Source: Malonomonas rubra DSM 5091 (lineage in GTDB: Bacteria; Desulfobacterota; Desulfuromonadia; Desulfuromonadales; Geopsychrobacteraceae). From it: a stretch of 64,000 bases of DNA. The position numbers and the translations under genes were made by a program. The stretch lies in the NCBI RefSeq assembly GCF_900142125.1, contig NZ_FQZT01000002.1:310001-374000 (forward strand), given 5' to 3'. This document shows positions 35,998-44,613 of the stretch, piece after piece. Numbering within the stretch: the first letter of the stretch is position 1; each line of letters starts with the position of its first letter. Below the pieces are notes generated by a model. The model searched no databases, was not told the origin of the DNA, and worked only from the letters and a program-made list of their open reading frames with translations.

Positions 35998-37763
35998 GAC
36001 TGCCCTCCTTCTTCCACTGCATTCTCTGCGGGTTCTTGCCCCGGGTGCTTCACGATCATGTCGTCGAAGCCGCCACCGGCAGGAATCATCGGCAAAATGA
36101 CTTCACCCGGATCGCAGATAAATTCAAGCACGATCGCGCCTTGATGATCGATCGCCTGCTGCAGTGCAGGCTTAACATCTTCCAGTTTTTCAACCTTGCG
36201 ATACGGAAGGCCGTAAGCCTTTGCAATCAGGCCGAAATCCGGACTCTGCATCGGCGTCCCGGCATAGCGACCGTCAAAGAAAAGGGTTTGCCACTGGCGC
36301 ACCATGCCGAGATATCCGTTGTTGAGGATAAGAATCTTGACATCGAGCTGCTGCTCCATGATGGTACCCAATTCCTGAGCGTTCATCTGGAAACCACCGT
36401 CACCACTAATCGACCAGACCCGCTCATCCGGGCGTGCCAATTTGACACCGATTGCCATCGGCAACGAGGCCCCCATGGTCCCGGCGCCGCCGGAGGAGAA
36501 CCAGCTGTTTTCGGTCTGAAAATTATAGAAACGGGACGCCATCATCTGGTGCTGGCCAACATCTGGCACGATCAGGTCTTTGCCTTCTGTCAGATCGGAC
36601 AGCCTGCTGACAATCGCCTTCATCAGCAGTTTTCCATCAGCACCGACACCGGTTTCGATCTCCTGACGCAAATCCTCTGCCATCACCTGGCGGTAACCCT
36701 CAATCTTGTCCAGCCAGCGGCGGCGCGGTTTGTAAGTGAGCATCGGGTCGCCGGCCAGAACGTGCAGGGTCCGGTAGACATCGGCGTTGATTGCCACTGT
36801 GGTGCCAACATTTTTGTTGATCTCGGAGGCATCTATCTCGACATGAATCACGTCGGCATTCTGCGCGTACTCGTTCAACTTGCCGGTGACGCGGTCATCA
36901 AAGCGCATGCCGAAGGAAATCAACAAGTCCGCTTCCATAATCGCCCGGTTCGCTTCGACAGTGCCATGCATTCCCATCATACCGAGATGGAGCGGATGAT
37001 CTGCCGGGATTGCCGAGAGTCCATGCATGGTCGAGGCAATCGGAATATTCACCTTTTCAGCAAACTGCAATAATAGCTTTCCGGCATTACTGTTGATAAC
37101 GCCATGACCACAGAACATAACCGGTCGTTCACTGCGATTGATGAGATCGACCGCCTGCTGCAAGGGTTCGCGCGCCGGGGTCGGATGATAAAAGAATCCG
37201 GGCAATGCCGGTCGATAGCTTTCGGCGTCGAACCTATACTCGTCCGGCACCTGCTGGTTCTGCACATCTTTCGGGATGTCGAGAACGACAGGGCCACCCC
37301 GACCGGTAGTGGCGACATAAATGGCTTCGTGGACGGTACTTTCGACGTCACTGGCATCAAGCGGCATATAGGTCTGCTTACTGATCGGCATCATGACACC
37401 AACAACGTCACTTTCCTGAAAGGCATCCGTTGCGATCACGCCGGTGGCGACCTGCCCCGTCACCGCCAGAATCGGCACCGAATCCATGTAGGCATCCGCC
37501 ACCCCCGTGACCAGGTTCATCGCTCCTGGCCCGGAAGTTGACATGCAAACCCCGATCTGCGGAACTTTATTTGAACGCGAGGCCCGCGACAGCCCTTGAG
37601 ACATAAAAGCTGCCCCTTGCTCATGACGTGACATGACAAAGTTGAAGCCCCCCAGCTTGTCCATCTCATCAAACACCGGCATAATTGCACCGCCGGTATA
37701 GCCGAAAACATACTTGACGCCTTTATCTTTCAGCGCTCGCAACAAAAGCTTTTTACCTGTCAT
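35994..37763 (-). CDS. ilvB: Acetolactate synthase catalytic subunit IlvB/IlvI
   Basis: This ThDP enzyme condenses pyruvate (or pyruvate and 2-oxobutyrate) to acetohydroxy acids. Visible motifs: GYTGGAIMPVFDEM, catalytic Glu in SRHEQGAAFMSQG, FAD/middle domain MRFDDRVTGKL, ThDP-Mg motif SGDGGFQMNAQEL ... LNNGYLGMVRQWQ. The ATG at 37763 has GAGGTC just upstream and gives 589 residues; upstream in-frame starts at 37784 and 37847 have poor SDs. It is the first gene of the operon, with its promoter in 37764-37930, divergent from the small RNA locus. Confidence 0.95.
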   Translation of the reverse strand: MTGKKLLLRALKDKGVKYVFGYTGGAIMPVFDEMDKLGGFNFVMSRHEQGAAFMSQGLSRASRSNKVPQIGVCMSTSGPGAMNLVTGVADAYMDSVPILAVTGQVATGVIATDAFQESDVVGVMMPISKQTYMPLDASDVESTVHEAIYVATTGRGGPVVLDIPKDVQNQQVPDEYRFDAESYRPALPGFFYHPTPAREPLQQAVDLINRSERPVMFCGHGVINSNAGKLLLQFAEKVNIPIASTMHGLSAIPADHPLHLGMMGMHGTVEANRAIMEADLLISFGMRFDDRVTGKLNEYAQNADVIHVEIDASEINKNVGTTVAINADVYRTLHVLAGDPMLTYKPRRRWLDKIEGYRQVMAEDLRQEIETGVGADGKLLMKAIVSRLSDLTEGKDLIVPDVGQHQMMASRFYNFQTENSWFSSGGAGTMGASLPMAIGVKLARPDERVWSISGDGGFQMNAQELGTIMEQQLDVKILILNNGYLGMVRQWQTLFFDGRYAGTPMQSPDFGLIAKAYGLPYRKVEKLEDVKPALQQAIDHQGAIVLEFICDPGEVILPMIPAGGGFDDMIVKHPGQEPAENAVEEGGQS

Positions 37764-37936
37764 GATGACCTCTTTGTCCGACATGAAATTGATTTTCAGG
37801 TTAAACGATAGCGAATCATAACAAAACAAGTCATATATTGCACTCACAAAAAAACATATATTCGGAAATTCATATCTAGCCGAAATGGCGCGTTATAAAT
37901 TATTTTACCTCACCCTTCTGCAGAGAGCGATTTATC

Positions 37937-37945
37937 TGTTATAAT
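37937..37945 (+). promoter_or_regulatory. Extended -10 promoter of the small RNA/peptide locus
   Basis: TGT-TATAAT is a perfect extended -10. A weak TTCTGC lies at the -35 distance. Predicted start is near 37952. Confidence 0.65.
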
Positions 37946-37978
37946 TTGTTTACCTCAAACAGCAAGGAGGAAGACGTT

Positions 37979-38029
37979 ATGCCAGTCTCTGATCCACCAG
38001 GCCAGTTAGGGGAAGTGCCATCAAACTGA
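37979..38029 (+). CDS. 16-residue peptide ORF in the small RNA
   Basis: AAGGAGG lies eight bases before the ATG, one of the best SDs in the window. The peptide is MPVSDPPGQLGEVPSN, followed by TGA. It has no Leu/Val/Ile run typical of ilv attenuator leaders, and it points away from ilvB. The peptide may be functional, or its translation may control the downstream RNA structure. Coding status is uncertain because of its length. Confidence 0.4.
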   Translation: MPVSDPPGQLGEVPSN

Positions 38030-38120
38030 ATAGGAATATAATAGCGGATCAAGTTATGAGCTGATCCGAGACCGGTTCCCACGACGGGAACACGCAAAGA
38101 GAAAAAATTAAACGACAAAA

Positions 38121-38147
38121 CGCCCCGGCAGATTACGGGGCGTTTTT
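38121..38147 (+). terminator. Terminator of the small RNA locus
   Basis: CGCCCCG-8 nt loop-CGGGGCG stem, preceded by AAAA and followed by TTTTT. Confidence 0.9.
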
Positions 38148-38202
38148 CTGTTTCATCAATGATATGTATGAGATCGGCAGCGTTTCAAGTCAAAGGTATT
38201 TT

Positions 38203-38490
38203 TCACAGCTCAGCCAGAACGAATCCTTCACCAGCAAACTGAACATTGACCGGGTCGTCAGCCCGCGGTGGCGAGACTGCATGCACCCCTTCACAGATCG
38301 GGCAACGCCCGACAAAAGTTGTCAGCACAAAGGGGGCACTGCAGCCGCCACAAAACACCTCCAGACCGCCATTGGGAATCGACCGCTCCCTGAGAGAACC
38401 GCCATGCGCCTGGGCGACAAACACGACCAACTCCCTGCCTTCGGCATAGGGGCCCGAACCAACGACATGTCCACATCCACAATTGCTCAT
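38203..38490 (-). CDS. Small Cys-rich (zinc-ribbon-like) hypothetical protein
   Basis: This 95-residue protein starts MSNCGCGHVVGSG and carries C-x-x-C pairs FCGGC and CPIC spaced by about 13 residues, consistent with a single zinc ribbon or iron knuckle. AAGGAG precedes the ATG. No signal peptide or membrane helix. Function and family not recognised. It stands alone between the small RNA locus and lhgO. Confidence 0.65.
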   Translation of the reverse strand: MSNCGCGHVVGSGPYAEGRELVVFVAQAHGGSLRERSIPNGGLEVFCGGCSAPFVLTTFVGRCPICEGVHAVSPPRADDPVNVQFAGEGFVLAEL

Positions 38491-38748
38491 ACTGACGACT
38501 CCTTGCGATAAATGACAATCTCGAATAGAAACTTGATACTGCGTGATGTATCGAAGGCTACATTCGGGTCGCCAATAAAGATATGACGCAAGTCAATTCC
38601 ACTTTATTTTTACCGCCAGAAATTTATGTGAGCAGCTAATTGCTAATTATGATTTCAAGCTAGCCACCAATTATTGCGTGAAAACCGTCAATCATGATGA
38701 TTGCAGCAGGCTGCCTTGCCCCCCATGTGAGAATGTCTATAAAGGCAG

Positions 38749-39957
38749 TTAAAGCCTAAACTTCTCAGCCGCTTTCGCTGCTAAATATTCACCGATTGGC
38801 ATCGCTGAAGTTGCTGCGGGGGACGGCGCATTGCATACATGCAGAGAGCGTTCTGTTTCTTTGAAGAGAAAATCATGGACAAGGCTTCCGTCAGAGAGGA
38901 CAGCCTGGGCTCTGATCCCGGCAGGATAGGGTTTTAGGTCTGTCGCCTTGATCGAAGGACAATACTTTTGTACCCGCTTCAGGTAGCCAGAGAGCAAGAG
39001 TGAATCAGACATTTCCTTAAGCCCAGTCGCAAAATTATTCTGGAGCACTTTCCAGAACCCAGGGAATGAGAGCATCTCCGCAACATCCTTTATATTGAAG
39101 TTCACCGTACTGTATCCTTCCCTCTTCCAGCCAAGCACAGCGTTTGGCCCGACGGTAACAGTGCCGTTGACCATCGGTGTCAGATGCACCCCAAGAAATG
39201 GCAGGTCGGGGTCTGGAATCGGGTAAATCAGATGTTTGACGACATCATTCAGATCGGCTGCCAAGCGGTAGTATTCTCCACGGAAAGGAATAATTTGGAA
39301 ATCACATGCGACTCCCATCATGCGAACCAAGCGGTCGGCCATAAGTCCGGCGCACACGACAAGAGCGGACGTTTCGACAAGGTGCTGGCCAGTATTGATT
39401 CTTACTGACTGCCCGTCTTCTTTGATTTGCGTGATTTCGGCACCGAAAAGGTTTTGACCACCAAGAGCACAGAAATGCGCGACCATTGTCTCGGTAATTT
39501 TTGGAAAATCAGTAATCGCCGTAGCTGGAACGTGCAAAGCTCCCAGTCCGCTGACCTTAGATTCCTTTGCTTTAAGCTCCTGCTCAGAAAGTGCTACGGT
39601 GGTGATCCCGTTTTCATGACAGCGTTGTGCCAATGCTTCCATGCGCGTCAGCTCAAGTTCGTTGGTTGCGACCAGGAGTTTGCCGCATTGCACAAAGGGG
39701 ATGTTGTTTTGCAGGCAAAAGCTCTTGGTGAGCATTGCTCCTCGCTTGCAAAAATCGGCTTTCAGGCTCCCCGGCTGATAATAGACTCCGGCATGAACCA
39801 CCCCGGAATTATGCCCAGTTTGATGAGTCGCACACGACTGTTCCTTATCGATCATCAAAACCGACAAGTGTGGAAAGTCCTGCTTTATCCTCAACGCCGT
39901 CGCAGCACCGACGATGCCATTGCCAACAACGACAAGATCACTCTTCAGTTGGTTCAA
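38749..39957 (-). CDS. lhgO: L-2-hydroxyglutarate oxidase LhgO
   Basis: This 402-residue DAO-family FAD enzyme oxidises L-2-hydroxyglutarate to 2-oxoglutarate, probably passing electrons to quinone. The FAD dinucleotide motif is VVVGNGIVGAATALRI, followed by the subfamily string THQTGHNSGVVHAGVYY. Other LhgO segments are FCKRGAMLT, GPNAVLGWKREGY and the C-terminal NAPSPAATSAMPIGEYLA. It appears to be a single gene, divergent from the rubredoxin gene. Products feed the TCA/2-oxoglutarate pool. Confidence 0.93.
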   Translation of the reverse strand: MNQLKSDLVVVGNGIVGAATALRIKQDFPHLSVLMIDKEQSCATHQTGHNSGVVHAGVYYQPGSLKADFCKRGAMLTKSFCLQNNIPFVQCGKLLVATNELELTRMEALAQRCHENGITTVALSEQELKAKESKVSGLGALHVPATAITDFPKITETMVAHFCALGGQNLFGAEITQIKEDGQSVRINTGQHLVETSALVVCAGLMADRLVRMMGVACDFQIIPFRGEYYRLAADLNDVVKHLIYPIPDPDLPFLGVHLTPMVNGTVTVGPNAVLGWKREGYSTVNFNIKDVAEMLSFPGFWKVLQNNFATGLKEMSDSLLLSGYLKRVQKYCPSIKATDLKPYPAGIRAQAVLSDGSLVHDFLFKETERSLHVCNAPSPAATSAMPIGEYLAAKAAEKFRL

Positions 39958-40275
39958 GTTGCCACCCCTTCTATTGTCAAAGCTTGCCTGCTGGAGAAAG
40001 CTCCTTCCGTCTCGCCCAAAACTAAAAATAGCCTGATACAGGCGGAGAATATGTCTTACAGGGTAGCATTTTTAAGGCTCACCTGTTGTTGCCAAATAGG
40101 GAAAACCTGATTGAGGGATTCTATTGCCGAATAGTAGGACACTGAAATCTTAAAAATCGCTCTCGCCCCTCTATGGCTTGCTCGATAAGTAAATAAATTG
40201 ATAATTATTCAGTCTGTGATAGACGTTAAGCTCACAGTAGCTATTTTTATGAAACAAACCAGTAAGGACGAGAAT
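39958..40275. other. Divergent intergenic region lhgO / rubredoxin-DUF2231
   Basis: 318 bp with no supportable gene. TTGATA (about 40198) with TAGACG 16 bases later is a weak promoter candidate for the rubredoxin gene. No palindrome stands out. Confidence 0.35.
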
Positions 40276-40905
40276 ATGAGAAAGTGGAAATGTACGATTT
40301 GCGACTATATCCATGAAGGGGAAGCTCCGCCGGACACATGCCCGGTCTGTGGAGCGGAGAGTAGTGCCTTTGTTGAAATTACAGAGTCATCCGAGAATCC
40401 CGTTTCAGTAGCGCAGACAGTTGGTGCAGAACCGTCGTTTGCTGAATCGACAGAACAAGCTGTGCAGAGCCTCCTGTCAGAGACAACCCTGAAGTTTCAT
40501 CTCCACCCCATTACGGTGCATGCGCCTAACGGGATTATCCCCATGGCTTTTATATTCCTGCTAATTGCTGCCGTTTTTAGTGTGCAGAGCCTTGACCAGG
40601 CTGCTTTTTACAGCTTTATTTTTACTCTGCTGAGTATGCCGGCTGTGTTGTTCACCGGCTATGTCACCTGGAAACACAAATATCGGGGAGCACTGACGTC
40701 TATCTTCAAAATGAAAATCGCTGCCTCCATTGTCAGCGTCATTCTGTTATGCTTCCTTGTCTTTTGGCGAATGATTGATCCCGATATCTTTTCTGCCGGG
40801 GGGATGCCAATGGTTATTTACCTGCTGCTAACGCTTGGTCTCGTGGGTGCTGTCGGCCTGGCCGGCCACCTGGGGGGCAAGCTGGTTTTCAAAACGGGAA
40901 ACTGA
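40276..40905 (+). CDS. Rubredoxin-like domain fused to DUF2231-type membrane domain
   Basis: Residues 1-35 are a rubrerythrin-type rubredoxin knuckle pair, WKCTICDYIHEG and CPVCGAE, that should bind one Fe. After a ~55-residue linker come four membrane helices (about 85-205) beginning with HLHPITVHAPNGIIP. That His-rich entry resembles DUF2231 proteins, some thought to bind haem. The start ATG has AAGGA upstream and gives 209 residues. Rubrerythrin follows 31 bp downstream on the same strand, so the protein may pass electrons from the membrane quinone/haem pool to rubrerythrin for peroxide or O2 detoxification. That role is inference. Confidence 0.78.
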   Translation: MRKWKCTICDYIHEGEAPPDTCPVCGAESSAFVEITESSENPVSVAQTVGAEPSFAESTEQAVQSLLSETTLKFHLHPITVHAPNGIIPMAFIFLLIAAVFSVQSLDQAAFYSFIFTLLSMPAVLFTGYVTWKHKYRGALTSIFKMKIAASIVSVILLCFLVFWRMIDPDIFSAGGMPMVIYLLLTLGLVGAVGLAGHLGGKLVFKTGN

Positions 40906-40936
40906 ATGTCATTAACTAACATTTAAGGAGGTCGCA

Positions 40937-41437
40937 ATGGCAACAACAAATGAACATTTGAAAGAAGCTTTCGCCGGTGAGAGCCAGGCCAACCAGAAGT
41001 ATCAAGCCTTTGCCAAGCAGGCTGAAAAAGACGGTTTTACCAACATTGCCAAACTGTTCCGGACGACGGCAGAGGCAGAGCGTATTCACGCTGAGGGCCA
41101 TCTCAAAGCGCTGGATTTGATTGCGACCACTGCGGACAATCTTCAGTCTGCAATTGATGGTGAAACCTACGAGTACGAGGAAATGTACCCACCCATGCTG
41201 GATCAGGCGCTCAACGATAACCACAAAGCGAAAACGATGTTCAAGTTTGCCGTGGACGCAGAAGAGGTCCATGCGCAGATTTACAGCAAAGCCCTTGAGG
41301 CCGTTAAAGCAGGGAAAGACCTGGATGTCAGCGACTTTTATCTCTGTCCGGTCTGTGGCTATATCGAACTGGGTTCAGCACCGGAACAGTGTCCGATTTG
41401 TGGAGCCAAAAAGAAGGCGTTTGTCCAGATTGCCTGA
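40937..41437 (+). CDS. rbr: Rubrerythrin
   Basis: This 166-residue protein has a di-iron four-helix domain with E-x-x-H-type ligands (AFAGESQANQKY, TAEAERIHAEGH, YPPMLDQAL, DAEEVHAQIY) and a C-terminal rubredoxin domain with FYLCPVCGYIE and CPICGAKKKAF. It is a cytoplasmic NADH-linked peroxidase of anaerobes. A near-perfect SD (AAGGAGG) lies before the ATG. It is probably co-transcribed with the rubredoxin-DUF2231 gene and ends at a 12-bp stem terminator. Confidence 0.96.
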   Translation: MATTNEHLKEAFAGESQANQKYQAFAKQAEKDGFTNIAKLFRTTAEAERIHAEGHLKALDLIATTADNLQSAIDGETYEYEEMYPPMLDQALNDNHKAKTMFKFAVDAEEVHAQIYSKALEAVKAGKDLDVSDFYLCPVCGYIELGSAPEQCPICGAKKKAFVQIA

Positions 41438-41482
41438 GTCGATCATCCATCAGACTGTCTTTTCCAAACAAGTTATGCTCAG

Positions 41483-41515
41483 ACGCCCCCTATGGATTCT
41501 CCATAGGGGGCGTTT
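41483..41515 (+). terminator. Terminator of rubrerythrin
   Basis: CGCCCCCTATGG / CCATAGGGGGCG stem with short T-run (TTT). Confidence 0.8.
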
Positions 41516-41634
41516 CCTGTAAGTCACCACTCCAGTGGGATGAGTTCACAAGGGGTGACCACAATCGGCCAGAGTATGCGCTAATCCAAGAAACAGTCTT
41601 AACCAAAAAACGTATCACTTAAAAAAAGTCTTTT

Positions 41635-42828
41635 TTAGATTTTCACGCTGATGACAAATTTCAGATAGCGCCCTTCGGGAAAGGTCACCGGGCAGGGAAA
41701 ATCCTCCGGCTGACCGCTGGTAAAAATTGTCCGCAGATCCCCTCCAACCTGCAGTGCGCCGCGCCTCAATTCTTTCAGGTAATCATCCATCGAGACCTTC
41801 TGGTGATTGGAGGAGCTCATCAACATCCCCCCGGGCTCAAGCAGCGGCAGAGTTTCTGCCACCAGCTTCGAGGTTCCACCGTGGGTGGAAAAGCGACTTT
41901 TTTTGGTGGTGGAAAAGGAAGGCGGATCAAACAGGATGATGTCGAATTTACGGCTCTGATCGCGCATTTTTGCCAGCTCGGAAAAAACATCGCCGACGAT
42001 GAACTGGTGTTTTTTCGGATTGAGCCGGTTAATGGAAAAATTCTCCCGAGCAATATCCAGATACTTTTGCGACACATCGACGCTGGTGACCTGCCTTGCT
42101 CCTGCAGCTGCTGCGGCCACTGAAAAAGCTCCGGTGAAAGCAAACAGGTTGAGGACCCTTTTGCCGGCAGAGCGAGTCATCAACTCACGACGGTTGCGGC
42201 GCTGATCCGGGAACAATCCGGTGTTCAAACCTTCACGCAGGTCGACATGGTAATCGAGCCCATTCTCCTGCACCAGCAGCGGTACGGGGGCAGCCCCTCC
42301 AGCAATCACCTTGCTGTATTGCTTGCTTTTTCTCTTCGCTTCGAGCTGTCTGGTTTCTTGTGGACGTAATTTGCGATAAATTCCGTTGGGCTGATAAACC
42401 TGCTGCAAGGCCTTGCTAAGTGCGGGCAAGTGAGCATCCCAGGCAGCGCTGTAGAGCTGTACCATCAGGTAATCAGCGTAACGATCAACGGTTAACCCGG
42501 GCAAACCGTCCCCTTCTCCGTTGACTAACCGGTAGGCGTTGGTCTCTTCCAGTAAAGCTTGCTCGCGCAGTAGCTCGGCCTGCCGGAATCTGGCTTCGAA
42601 CCAGGCAGAATCCAGCCTGTTCAGATTTTTTCCGAGCACACGTGCAACGATGCGATCCTTCGGATCATACAGCGCTGTCGCCAGATGCCGATTTTTCTCG
42701 TCAACCAGGGCAATCAGCTCTCCCGCCTGGCCCTGCGGCCACTGTTTAGTGAAACGATCTGCGATCACCCAGGGATGTCCCAGCTCGAGCATGCGCACCG
42801 TATCCGGCCCGACTTTGCAGTTTTTCAT
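41635..42828 (-). CDS. Class I rRNA methyltransferase, RlmI-like
   Basis: This 397-residue protein has an N-terminal PUA-like domain (GHPWVIADRF ... GELIALVDEKNRHLATALYDP), a hinge with NGEGDGLPGLTVDRYADYL, and a Rossmann methyltransferase domain with VLNLFAFTGAFSVAAAAAGA and the catalytic loop FDIILFDPPSFS. This matches RlmI, which makes m5C1962 in 23S rRNA. Sequence divergence leaves orthology open. It has its own promoter region divergent from the next gene. Confidence 0.88.
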   Translation of the reverse strand: MKNCKVGPDTVRMLELGHPWVIADRFTKQWPQGQAGELIALVDEKNRHLATALYDPKDRIVARVLGKNLNRLDSAWFEARFRQAELLREQALLEETNAYRLVNGEGDGLPGLTVDRYADYLMVQLYSAAWDAHLPALSKALQQVYQPNGIYRKLRPQETRQLEAKRKSKQYSKVIAGGAAPVPLLVQENGLDYHVDLREGLNTGLFPDQRRNRRELMTRSAGKRVLNLFAFTGAFSVAAAAAGARQVTSVDVSQKYLDIARENFSINRLNPKKHQFIVGDVFSELAKMRDQSRKFDIILFDPPSFSTTKKSRFSTHGGTSKLVAETLPLLEPGGMLMSSSNHQKVSMDDYLKELRRGALQVGGDLRTIFTSGQPEDFPCPVTFPEGRYLKFVISVKI

Positions 42829-42954
42829 ACGGCCTCCCCAAAAGTTGCTGAATATTACCGCAGCCAGAGATCATGTCCAGCCAAAACTCCCGGTTCATGT
42901 CTGCCGTAAGCTGTGTTATCTTCCGGCGATATTTTTTTTGCGGGAGAAATCATT

Positions 42955-43614
42955 ATGCGTGAAGCGGCAAAAACCAAAAGTGAACTGATCATCGAACAGC
43001 TTATGCGTGAACTTGACCCGAGTTCGCCGCGCTACCAGGTACTGGCAACGGCCCGGCAATTTAAATCATCCTGGGTCGAACTTGGCGAACAGCTGATCAA
43101 GGTGAAAAATCAGGCGGAATTTCAGGGTTGGGGGTACGAGTCTTTCGATGATTACTGCTCACGTGAAATCCGCATCCGCAAAGAAACCGCGCGCAAGCTG
43201 ACAATGGCCTATCGCTACCTGGAGCAGGAAGAACCGGAGCTGATCAGTGCCGAACGCCGTCTGCAACCGCTGCCCGATTATCGTGCAATCGACCTGCTGC
43301 GCCAAGCCAAAGAGGAACAGGGCTTTACTGAAGATGAGTACAGCCAGTTGCGCGAATCGATCATCGATCAGGAACGCAGCTATCCCACTGTGCAGAAACA
43401 ATTCCGCGAAGTCGCCCACATGCACAATCCGCCAGAGATTGATCCGCTTAAAGAGGTGCGAAGCATACTGACAACGGCAAAAAGACTCAACAGCCAACTC
43501 GAAGAGCTTGACGACTTTCCCGCCGAGATGATGAAAGAACTTCATCTACTGATGGATGAACTGCATCAGCGAGAACAGCAACTTGCCGAGCAGCGGGATG
43601 TAGAGGCAGAATAA
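42955..43614 (+). CDS. Hypothetical helical protein, 219 residues
   Basis: No family recognised. The product is fully soluble and highly charged, with a segment RQFKSSWVELGEQLIKVKN and the motif WGYESFDDYCSREIRIRKETARKL. These resemble the helical core of small nucleic-acid-binding or DUF-type proteins in this lineage. The C-terminus is coiled-coil-like. The ATG at 42955 is preceded by GGGAG; a longer reading from 42913 lacks an SD. Cytoplasmic. Confidence 0.6.
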   Translation: MREAAKTKSELIIEQLMRELDPSSPRYQVLATARQFKSSWVELGEQLIKVKNQAEFQGWGYESFDDYCSREIRIRKETARKLTMAYRYLEQEEPELISAERRLQPLPDYRAIDLLRQAKEEQGFTEDEYSQLRESIIDQERSYPTVQKQFREVAHMHNPPEIDPLKEVRSILTTAKRLNSQLEELDDFPAEMMKELHLLMDELHQREQQLAEQRDVEAE

Positions 43615-43669
43615 GCTCATTCTCCTTGGCAAAATCGATTAAAAGCTGACGCCCCTGCAAATATTTTTC

Positions 43670-43683
43670 TTAGCGCGCGCTAA
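43670..43683. promoter_or_regulatory. Perfect 14-bp palindrome upstream of the methyltransferase gene
   Basis: TTAGCGCGCGCTAA, followed by AAAAC. It lies ~80 bp before the ATG at 43764 and upstream of a possible -10 (TATACT at about 43731). It may be an operator, or a weak terminator of the preceding gene. Confidence 0.4.
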
Positions 43684-43763
43684 AAACTCTATAAAGCTCA
43701 AATATCACCAAGACTTTTTGAATTTCGATGCTATACTGCTGGAGTTATTCGGGAGGTATCTGA

Positions 43764-44558
43764 ATGGACAAAAAGTTCAAGAATCGGGTCCGTGAACAGT
43801 TCGGAAAAACGGCTATGGCCTATGTGCAGGCAGCGCGCTTTTCTGGCGGCAAGGACCTTGAGGAAGCGGCCCGGCTGCTGAAGCCAACACAGGACGACAA
43901 CCTGCTCGACGTTGCTTGCGGCGGCGGACATACAGCCCTGTTCTTTGCCCCGCTGGTTCGTCAAGTGGTTGCATCGGACCTGACCATGCAGATGCTGAAA
44001 AAAGCCCAGGAGCATCTGGCTGAAGAAGGCGGCGTCGACAACGTTGTCTTCCGCGAAGCGGATGCCGAAGATCTCCCTTTTCCGGCAGGGTCGTTCACCC
44101 TGTTGACATGCCGCATCGCCCCGCACCATTTCCCCGACGTTCCCCGTGCGCTGAAAGAATTTCACCGTGTTCTTCGTCGCGGTGGGCGCATGGTCATTAT
44201 CGACACCCTGCTACCGGCCGACCCTGAGATTGCAGATTTCTACCAGACAATGGAGCAGATGCGTGACCCGACCCATATCCGCGCTTTCAGTGAAGCCGAT
44301 TGGGCCCAGATGATTCTGGATGCGGAGTTGATCCTGCAAGAGACAAAAGTCATCCCCAAAACGCATGATTTTCAGGATTGGGCCAAGCGCGCTGGCCTGA
44401 ATCGTAAAGAAATCCAGCAACTGAACAGATATTTCATGGATGCTCCGCAAAAGGTCCACGATTATTTCAAGATCGAATCCTTTGCCGGAGAGGTGGAAAC
44501 ATACACCGACCAGAAACTCCTGGTTTACGCGACACGCAAAGAAAAAGAAAAAAAATAG
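43764..44558 (+). CDS. UbiE/COQ5-like class I methyltransferase
   Basis: This 264-residue SAM-dependent methyltransferase has motif I LLDVACGGGHTALFFAP, motif II/III DAEDLPFPAGSFTLLTC and post-motif RVLRRGGRMVIIDTLLP. The pattern is that of methyltransferase-11 / UbiE-like enzymes, but context does not link it to menaquinone synthesis. The start ATG has GGGAGG upstream. It is followed by a strong terminator and the NRDE gene. Substrate unknown. Confidence 0.8.
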   Translation: MDKKFKNRVREQFGKTAMAYVQAARFSGGKDLEEAARLLKPTQDDNLLDVACGGGHTALFFAPLVRQVVASDLTMQMLKKAQEHLAEEGGVDNVVFREADAEDLPFPAGSFTLLTCRIAPHHFPDVPRALKEFHRVLRRGGRMVIIDTLLPADPEIADFYQTMEQMRDPTHIRAFSEADWAQMILDAELILQETKVIPKTHDFQDWAKRAGLNRKEIQQLNRYFMDAPQKVHDYFKIESFAGEVETYTDQKLLVYATRKEKEKK

Positions 44559-44569
44559 AAATCTTTTCA

Positions 44570-44596
44570 AGGAGCCGAAAATCGGCTCCTTTTTTA
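44570..44596 (+). terminator. Terminator after the UbiE-like gene
   Basis: AGGAGCCGA-AAA-TCGGCTCCT stem followed by T5. Confidence 0.9.
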
Positions 44597-44613
44597 TTCT
44601 TGCAGGTTAAGCA

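Larger units (their letters stand above)
37952..38147 (+). ncRNA. Candidate small structured RNA (about 195 nt) with short ORF
   Basis: A complete stand-alone unit is visible: extended -10, strong SD and 16-codon ORF, then hairpins CGGATCA/TGATCCG (38045-38068), GTTCCC/GGGAAC (38075-38091) and the terminator stem CGCCCCG/CGGGGCG. No protein gene follows before the terminator. It matches no riboswitch or tmRNA pattern I recognise. It could be a regulatory sRNA, a leader-derived peptide RNA, or both. Confidence 0.5.

Noticed and set aside
37764-37980. ilv attenuator leader peptide
   Set aside because: The 16-residue ORF is on the opposite strand to ilvB and has no Val/Leu/Ile run.
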